Position numbers and translations under genes: made by a program
From: Lachnospiraceae bacterium
GTDB taxonomy: Bacteria > Bacillota > Clostridia > Lachnospirales > Lachnospiraceae
NCBI GenBank assembly: GCA_017391545.1
Contig: JAFOYD010000156.1
Location: 1 to 10,237 of the forward strand
DNA length: 10,237 nt
Direction: 5' to 3'
Notes under the pieces: model-generated
Database searches by the model: none
What the model was told of the DNA's origin: nothing
Seen by the model: only the letters and a program-made list of their open reading frames with translations
Shown here: positions 6,052-10,237 of the stretch, one piece after another
How the letters are laid out: each line of letters begins with the position of its first letter
Numbering within the stretch: position 1 is the stretch's first letter

Positions 6052-7539
6052 ATGGAGAAGAAGGTATTATCGGAATTTGGGAGAAATAATCGAACTGCGA
6101 TGATGATGCATGCAGTCGTTGCGGGGATTATGGTGATTTTTTATTTGCTGCAGCTGACAGCTGGCTTGCGAAGCGGAGGACTTGTTTTGATTGATCTTGT
6201 TCTGGGACTGGGACCTGTGGCAGCAGAACTGTATTTTTGGCGTAAAGATCAGGACACTACGATGATTAAGCACCTTGTGGGATACGGTTTTGCCATATTC
6301 TATACCTATTCCCTTTTTACTGCGATACATAGTCTGGTATTCGCGCTTGTCATTCCGATGATTATGGTGGTTTCAGTGTTCAATGACACTGCATATTCCA
6401 TCAAAATCAACGTTGGTACAGTAATTCTCAGTATCGTCGCGCCATTGTATTGGGCAAAAACAGGGATGCAGGGTTACGAAGGCTACGAGAATATGGTTCT
6501 ACAGATTCTGATCATGCTTTTGACTGCACTTGGTTCCTATATTACTTCAAAGACCCTGCGTCAGAATGGTGACCAGAAGGTGGGAGTGGCAGTGGAGGCA
6601 CAGAATAATGCGGAGGCGGTGCTTGGGGATTTGCAGCTGATGTCCCAGAAGATGCATGATGGCATTAAGGACATTTACGGTGAACTGTATAAGTTAAATA
6701 GTGCTTCCCAATTAACAAGAGAGTCAATGGATCAGCTTTCCAAAGGAGCTACGGATACAGCGGATGCAGTACAGAAGCAGACTTTCCAGACCGAGGAAAT
6801 CCAGAATAAAGTTAAGATTGTTACAGACGCAACCAATGTTATTACAGAAAGCATGGACAAGACACTACAGGTGCTCGACACGGGCAATAAGGATGTGGAT
6901 GTGCTTGTGCGTCAGGTGGAAGCTTCTGTTGAAAATGGTGCCCAGGTAGCCCGGAAGCTTGAAAAGCTTGATCAGAATGTAGAAGAGATGCATTCCATCG
7001 TAAAGCTGATCAGCGGAATTGCCAATCAGACAAGTATGCTTGCCCTGAATGCAAGTATTGAGGCGGCGCGTGCGGGAGAACAGGGCAGAGGCTTTGCGGT
7101 CGTTGCTTCTCAGGTCACAGCGATGGCGGCACAGACGAAAGACGCTACGGAGCAGATTTCGGGTATGATCGATAATGTAGCTGCGGCAATCGGTGATGTG
7201 GTAGAGGTGATCCATCAGATGATTGACGGCATTAATGAGGAGAAGCAGTCTACAGAGAATACAGCCGCAAGCTTTGAGAACATCCAGCAGAACACATTGG
7301 CAGTTCAGCAGGAGGTCGAGGGTCTGGCACACAGTATCGAGGAACTGCGCGAGGCAAATACCCTGATCGTCGACTCCATTCAGACGATTTCAGCGATCTC
7401 ACAGGAGGTTTCTGCCCATGCAAATGAGACAGCTTCCGCCGAAGAGAAAAATGCAGATACCATTAATCAGATCGATATTATGATGAGTGACCTGGTTCAA
7501 TTTATCAATGAGCAGAATAAAAAGAAGACAAGTAATTAA
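6052..7539 (+). CDS. Methyl-accepting chemotaxis protein with a polytopic membrane N-terminus
   Basis: Chemoreceptor that would signal to CheA/CheW and the flagellar motor. The start at 6052 is preferred because AAAGGA at 6036-6041 lies ten bases before it; the in-frame ATG at 6031 has no ribosome binding site and would put that purine run inside the coding region. From 6052 the product has 495 residues. The first 170 residues or so hold about six hydrophobic segments with very short connecting loops, so there is no extracellular dCache, 4HB or similar sensor domain and no clear HAMP. The rest is a long coiled-coil signalling domain with the conserved tip: a NQTSMLALNASIEAARAGEQ segment followed by GRGFAVVAS. 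After the tip the usual E-V-R is replaced by Q-V-T (SQVTAMAAQT). The C-terminus ends NKKKTSN, without a CheR-binding pentapeptide. Ligand or stimulus is unknown; a membrane or energy-related stimulus is possible but not shown. Confidence 0.9.
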   Translation: MEKKVLSEFGRNNRTAMMMHAVVAGIMVIFYLLQLTAGLRSGGLVLIDLVLGLGPVAAELYFWRKDQDTTMIKHLVGYGFAIFYTYSLFTAIHSLVFALVIPMIMVVSVFNDTAYSIKINVGTVILSIVAPLYWAKTGMQGYEGYENMVLQILIMLLTALGSYITSKTLRQNGDQKVGVAVEAQNNAEAVLGDLQLMSQKMHDGIKDIYGELYKLNSASQLTRESMDQLSKGATDTADAVQKQTFQTEEIQNKVKIVTDATNVITESMDKTLQVLDTGNKDVDVLVRQVEASVENGAQVARKLEKLDQNVEEMHSIVKLISGIANQTSMLALNASIEAARAGEQGRGFAVVASQVTAMAAQTKDATEQISGMIDNVAAAIGDVVEVIHQMIDGINEEKQSTENTAASFENIQQNTLAVQQEVEGLAHSIEELREANTLIVDSIQTISAISQEVSAHANETASAEEKNADTINQIDIMMSDLVQFINEQNKKKTSN

Positions 7540-7576
7540 GAAGTTATCTGTTTACCAAAAAAGGCATGTTAAAAAA

Positions 7577-7605
7577 TTGACATTTACAGATAATAGAGAT
7601 ATACT
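7577..7605 (+). promoter_or_regulatory. Strong sigma-A promoter of the aldolase gene
   Basis: A perfect -35 box TTGACA at 7577-7582 is separated by exactly 17 bases from TATACT at 7600-7605. Transcription would start near 7611-7613, giving a leader of about 63 bases before the aldolase ATG. An 8-base inverted repeat (TTATCTGT at 7544-7551, ACAGATAA at 7586-7593) has one arm inside the promoter spacer and could be an operator, though it may be chance in this AT-rich stretch. Confidence 0.85.
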
Positions 7606-7607
7606 AA

Positions 7608-7639
7608 GGGTAACGGCGGGCAAAATCGCCTTGTTAACC
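7608..7639 (+). other. Stem-loop at the predicted 5' end of the aldolase mRNA
   Basis: GGCG (7615-7618) pairs with CGCC (7627-7630) around an eight-base loop. Flanking AAC/GTT pairs extend the stem past a bulged TT, and at DNA level GGGTAAC (7608-7614) and GTTAACC (7633-7639) extend it further with one mismatch. With the predicted start near 7612 the hairpin would sit at the very 5' end of the transcript, where such stems can protect mRNA. A DNA operator is the alternative. It matches no riboswitch class I recognise. Confidence 0.5.
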
Positions 7640-7674
7640 GGAAAAATTCATTTTAATTACGGAGGTTTGTATTT

Positions 7675-8541
7675 ATGTTAGTATCAGCTACAGAAATGCT
7701 TAAGAAAGCAAAAGAAGGTCACTATGCAGTAGGTCAGTTCAATATCAACAACCTTGAGTGGACAAAGGCTATTTTATTGACAGCTCAGGAGTTGAACAGC
7801 CCTGTTATCCTCGGTGTATCAGAGGGTGCCGGCAAATATATGACAGGCTTTGAGACCGTTGCAGCAATGGTTAAGGCTATGGATGAGTCACTTGGAATCA
7901 CAGTTCCTGTAGCACTTCATCTTGATCATGGTACTTATGACGGATGCTACAAGTGCATCAAGGCAGGCTTCACATCAATCATGTTCGACGGTTCTCACTA
8001 TGCAATCGAGGAGAACATCGAGAAGACAAAGGAGCTCGTTGCAGTAGCTCACGCTATGGGAATGTCAATCGAGGCTGAGGTTGGTTCTATCGGCGGCGAG
8101 GAAGACGGCGTTGTAGGTATGGGCGAGTGCGCAGATCCTGAAGAGTGCAAGTCAATCGCTGATTTAGGTGTAGACATGCTTGCAGCAGGTATCGGTAACA
8201 TTCACGGAAAGTATCCTGAAAACTGGGCTGGATTAAGCTTTGAGACACTTGATGCAATTCAGCAGAAGACAGGTGTTATGCCTTTAGTTCTTCACGGTGG
8301 TACAGGTATCCCTGAGGATATGATCAAGAAGGCAATCTCACTTGGTGTTGCAAAGATCAACGTAAATACAGAGTGCCAGCTTTCTTTCGCAGCAGCTACA
8401 CGTACTTATGTAGAGGCTGGTAAGGACTTAGAGGGCAAGGGATTTGATCCTCGTAAGCTTCTTGCTCCTGGCTTTGAGGCAATCAAGGCAACTGTTAAGG
8501 AGAAGATGGAATTATTCGGATCTGTTAACAAGGCAAACTAA
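7675..8541 (+). CDS. fba: Class II fructose-1,6-bisphosphate aldolase
   Basis: Zinc-dependent glycolytic aldolase of 288 residues that cleaves fructose 1,6-bisphosphate to glyceraldehyde 3-phosphate and dihydroxyacetone phosphate in the cytosol. Class II signatures are clear: HLDHG at 82-86 with catalytic Asp84 and metal ligand His85, MFDGSH at 103-108, EAEVG at 133-137, IHGKY with metal ligand His177, LHGGTG with metal ligand His207, and the phosphate-binding NVNTE at 229-233. GGAGG at 7661-7665 lies nine bases before the ATG. Codon use is strongly biased: none of 23 leucine codons is CTG, unlike the neighbouring genes, as expected for a very highly expressed enzyme. The gene has its own promoter and terminator, so it is monocistronic, although it is also the metabolic sink for the fructose 6-phosphate produced by the upstream mannan operon. 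A tagatose-bisphosphate aldolase is the only serious alternative and is less likely given the expression signs. Confidence 0.95.
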   Translation: MLVSATEMLKKAKEGHYAVGQFNINNLEWTKAILLTAQELNSPVILGVSEGAGKYMTGFETVAAMVKAMDESLGITVPVALHLDHGTYDGCYKCIKAGFTSIMFDGSHYAIEENIEKTKELVAVAHAMGMSIEAEVGSIGGEEDGVVGMGECADPEECKSIADLGVDMLAAGIGNIHGKYPENWAGLSFETLDAIQQKTGVMPLVLHGGTGIPEDMIKKAISLGVAKINVNTECQLSFAAATRTYVEAGKDLEGKGFDPRKLLAPGFEAIKATVKEKMELFGSVNKAN

Positions 8542-8562
8542 ATATATCGTAATGATACATGT

Positions 8563-8598
8563 AAAAAACTGTCACCTTCGGGTGGCAGTTTTTTATTT
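8563..8598. terminator. Intrinsic terminator after the aldolase gene
   Basis: A nine-base-pair stem (ACTGTCACC at 8568-8576 with GGTGGCAGT at 8581-8589, one G-U pair) is closed by a TTCG tetraloop. It is flanked by six A upstream (8563-8568) and six T downstream (8589-8594). The flanking A and T runs mean it could also work on the opposite strand. Confidence 0.93.
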
Positions 8599-8641
8599 AG
8601 ACATGATTTTGATATAAATGTCACCTCTTTAATGGAAAGTA

Positions 8642-8653
8642 ATCACAAGTGAT
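8642..8653. repeat. Short dyad ATCAC-N2-GTGAT
   Basis: ATCAC (8642-8646) and GTGAT (8649-8653) form a perfect inverted repeat with a two-base centre, directly abutting the longer dyad that follows. It lies upstream of the receptor-like gene and is a plausible regulator site. No regulator can be named. Confidence 0.4.
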
Positions 8654-8681
8654 GATAAGATATATAAAATTTATCTTATCA
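8653..8681. repeat. Ten-base perfect inverted repeat upstream of the receptor gene
   Basis: TGATAAGATA (8653-8662) is exactly mirrored by TATCTTATCA (8672-8681) around the nine-base AT-only centre TATAAAATT. A nine-T run follows at 8690-8698 after an eight-base gap, too far for a normal terminator, and the preceding gene already has one. A TATAAA at 8663-8668 inside the centre could be a -10 box, making this a candidate operator over a promoter, but no good -35 box is seen. The rest of 8599-8717 shows no gene. Confidence 0.5.
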
Positions 8682-8717
8682 ACTGAGTGTTTTTTTTTAA
8701 GACTGTTGGAGGGACAA

Positions 8718-10237
8718 ATGAAATTATTACAGAGAATTGCAATCATCATAACCGCTTTTGCCATTTGTTTTACACAGATTGACCGATACAGTGTATTAGC
8801 AGCTGAAAACAACGTTGATACAGCTGAAGCGGATGCAGAAGAAACAACAACTGTTCAAACGTCAGATGGCACTGTGGAGTTGGAGGTAATACTTAATATT
8901 GACCAGAATCTGATGAAAAAATATATTGAAGGCTTTGAACAGAAGTATCCAAAAATCAGGATTAAATATACACAGTATTCCGACTATGAGCAGAAGATTC
9001 AGGACAGAATTGCACAGAACAATTACGGGGATGTGCTGTTCATCCCGGCATCCATGGATTCGAATGGTGTGATGAATTACCTGGAACCGTTGGGAGAGGT
9101 TGATATTTTATCGCAAAAGTATAATTTTGTCGACAATGCATATGTTCTTAGGAATCAGGTGTATTCGCTGCCATCCTGTGCATATATGAAGGGAATCGTA
9201 TACAATGAAGAACTTTTTCACGAGGCGGGTATCACACAGATGCCTAGAAGTATGGATGAATTCATTGGTGATCTGGAGCTGATCAAAGAAAGAACGGATG
9301 CGATACCATTCTATACCTGCTACAACTTGGATTGGACGATCAATGACTGGTCTTTTTTTCCGTACATCGAAATGACGGGTGATGCAGATTTTAGAGGTTT
9401 CAAGTTCGTTTATGCGAAGAATCCATTTCTGGAGGGAGGCAACTACTATTCCGCATATAAGCTGCTTTATGATATCGTAAACAGTGGACTTTGTGAAGAG
9501 GAAAGCAATCTGTCAGACTGGGGAGAAATCTGCCAGAAGATCAACGATGGAGAGATCGCAAGCGTTGTGGTCGGTTCCTGGGCACTGAGCCAGGTCAAGG
9601 CACATGGCGAATCGGATTCGATTGGCTTTATGCCATTTCCGAATGAAATCAATGGAAAACAGTATGTTACGATTGGCTTGGATTATGGATACAGCATCAG
9701 TAAGAACAGCAAGCATAAGGTCGAGGCAAAAAAATTTATCGATTATATGCTTGATGAGTCGGGATATGCACTTGAAAATGACAAGATTTCGATTGTAAAG
9801 ACGGATCCACTGCCAGATGTCTACAAAAAGATTGACGATGTGGTGATGCTGATCAGTAAACCTTACACGGATAACACCTATTATTATTATAGTATGCTGA
9901 GAGAAGGGATTGATCCGGACAGTGCTGACAGCATCAAGAGCGTGATTGATGTTGCAGCAGGCAGGAAAAGCGGAGACTATGATTCACTGATGCAGCAGTG
10001 GAATACATGTTGGGAGAAAGCAAGACCGCTTGGAATGCATACCATGGATTATCAGATTCAGGTCACACAGGAGTCGATTGACCAGCGTATTTCTGATGAG
10101 GAAGGTCTGAATGAGATGATCATGAACAATTATACAGTCAAATTTTCTCGGACAGAGCAGGACTACATCAGAGGAAAGCATGGAATCAACGTCGGATATC
10201 TTGTGAACAGGGCACCGTTTCAGTATCAGGAACGAAA
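8718..10237 (+). CDS. Secreted or membrane-anchored receptor-like protein: family 1 solute-binding domain followed by the start of a family 3-like domain (3' partial)
   Basis: This open frame starts at 8718, five bases after GGAGG at 8708-8712, and continues through 506 codons to the window edge without a stop. Residues 1-29 form a signal peptide (positive KLLQR, a hydrophobic core, a VLAA cleavage region). The lipobox is missing: Cys17 follows Ile rather than Gly, Ala or Ser. An acidic, Thr-rich linker (30-52) leads to a family 1 extracellular solute-binding domain from about 53 to 440, with FEQKYPKIRIKY, DVLFIPAS, YNEELFHEAGI, VVVGSWAL and a FIDYML hinge-type segment. Near 478-506 comes FSRTEQDYIRG followed by INVGYLVNRAPFQYQ, which resembles the beginning of family 3 solute-binding domains as they occur in BvgS-like sensors. 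Transport-associated binding proteins of Gram-positives are normally lipoproteins of about 430-550 residues; this one is not lipidated and continues further. I infer a sensor, perhaps with a cytoplasmic output domain beyond the window. Ligand unknown. Confidence 0.8.
   Translation, partial: MKLLQRIAIIITAFAICFTQIDRYSVLAAENNVDTAEADAEETTTVQTSDGTVELEVILNIDQNLMKKYIEGFEQKYPKIRIKYTQYSDYEQKIQDRIAQNNYGDVLFIPASMDSNGVMNYLEPLGEVDILSQKYNFVDNAYVLRNQVYSLPSCAYMKGIVYNEELFHEAGITQMPRSMDEFIGDLELIKERTDAIPFYTCYNLDWTINDWSFFPYIEMTGDADFRGFKFVYAKNPFLEGGNYYSAYKLLYDIVNSGLCEEESNLSDWGEICQKINDGEIASVVVGSWALSQVKAHGESDSIGFMPFPNEINGKQYVTIGLDYGYSISKNSKHKVEAKKFIDYMLDESGYALENDKISIVKTDPLPDVYKKIDDVVMLISKPYTDNTYYYYSMLREGIDPDSADSIKSVIDVAAGRKSGDYDSLMQQWNTCWEKARPLGMHTMDYQIQVTQESIDQRISDEEGLNEMIMNNYTVKFSRTEQDYIRGKHGINVGYLVNRAPFQYQER

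Noticed and set aside
6865..7332. A 155-codon minus-strand open frame inside the chemoreceptor signalling domain
   Set aside because: Cys/Leu/His-rich translation typical of antisense reading of coiled-coil codons; no start signal.
8600..8622. GACAT...ATGTC inverted repeat after the aldolase terminator
   Set aside because: Five-base arms with a 13-base gap in AT-rich DNA are expected by chance.
8653..8698. The ten-base dyad plus T9 as an intrinsic terminator
   Set aside because: The stem is AT-rich, eight bases separate it from the T run, and a strong terminator already follows the aldolase gene.
9467..9716. Two short minus-strand open frames within the last 800 bases
   Set aside because: They lie opposite the long plus-strand solute-binding frame, which has a signal peptide, a ribosome binding site and family motifs and explains the region.
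1..10237. Defence islands, CRISPR arrays, toxin-antitoxin genes, transposons, tRNAs
   Set aside because: No spaced repeats, transposase motifs, cloverleaf structures or small toxin-like gene pairs were seen; the space is filled by metabolic, chemotaxis and receptor genes.

Overview
The window reads as a chromosomal segment of a motile, gut-type Lachnospiraceae bacterium, most like Roseburia or a close relative. Grounds: moderate GC, strong GGAGG-type ribosome binding sites, Gram-positive-style promoters and terminator, a chemoreceptor gene, and a gene set that matches the beta-mannan utilization locus known from Roseburia intestinalis. The species call is an inference from gene content.

Positions 1-5902 form one plus-strand operon for intracellular breakdown of acetylated gluco-/galactomanno-oligosaccharides. 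In order it holds the 3' end of a GH130 subfamily 1 mannosylglucose phosphorylase, a CE17-type mannan acetylesterase, a complete GH130 subfamily 2 mannooligosaccharide phosphorylase, a CE2-type acetylesterase, and one 771-codon frame that fuses a GH1 beta-glucosidase to a complete type I mannose-6-phosphate isomerase. No complete protein here has a signal peptide, so the work is cytosolic. The two esterases would strip acetyl groups from imported oligosaccharides. The phosphorylases would release mannose 1-phosphate, and GH1 would release glucose. After a mutase step encoded elsewhere, the isomerase would deliver fructose 6-phosphate to glycolysis. The operon promoter lies upstream of the window. 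A terminator-like hairpin sits inside the operon, between the GH130_2 and CE2 genes.

Positions 5903-7539 hold a short AT-rich region with direct repeats and weak promoter candidates, then a methyl-accepting chemotaxis protein with about six N-terminal membrane segments and no obvious extracellular sensor domain. No terminator separates it from the mannan operon.

Positions 7540-8598 are a self-contained unit for class II fructose-bisphosphate aldolase. It has a near-consensus promoter (TTGACA, 17 bp, TATACT), a hairpin at the expected 5' end of the mRNA, highly biased codon use, and a classic intrinsic terminator.

Positions 8599 to the end hold an intergenic region with two adjacent dyad-symmetric elements, followed by a long open frame that runs off the window. 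It encodes a secreted or membrane-anchored protein with a signal peptide but no lipobox, a full family 1 solute-binding domain, and then the beginning of what looks like a family 3 solute-binding domain. This layout suggests a multi-domain receptor rather than an ABC-transporter lipoprotein. The two most interesting items are the GH1-isomerase fusion, which keeps an internal ribosome binding site and start codon, and this tandem binding-protein receptor. I saw no CRISPR array, tRNA, rRNA, insertion sequence or phage gene.
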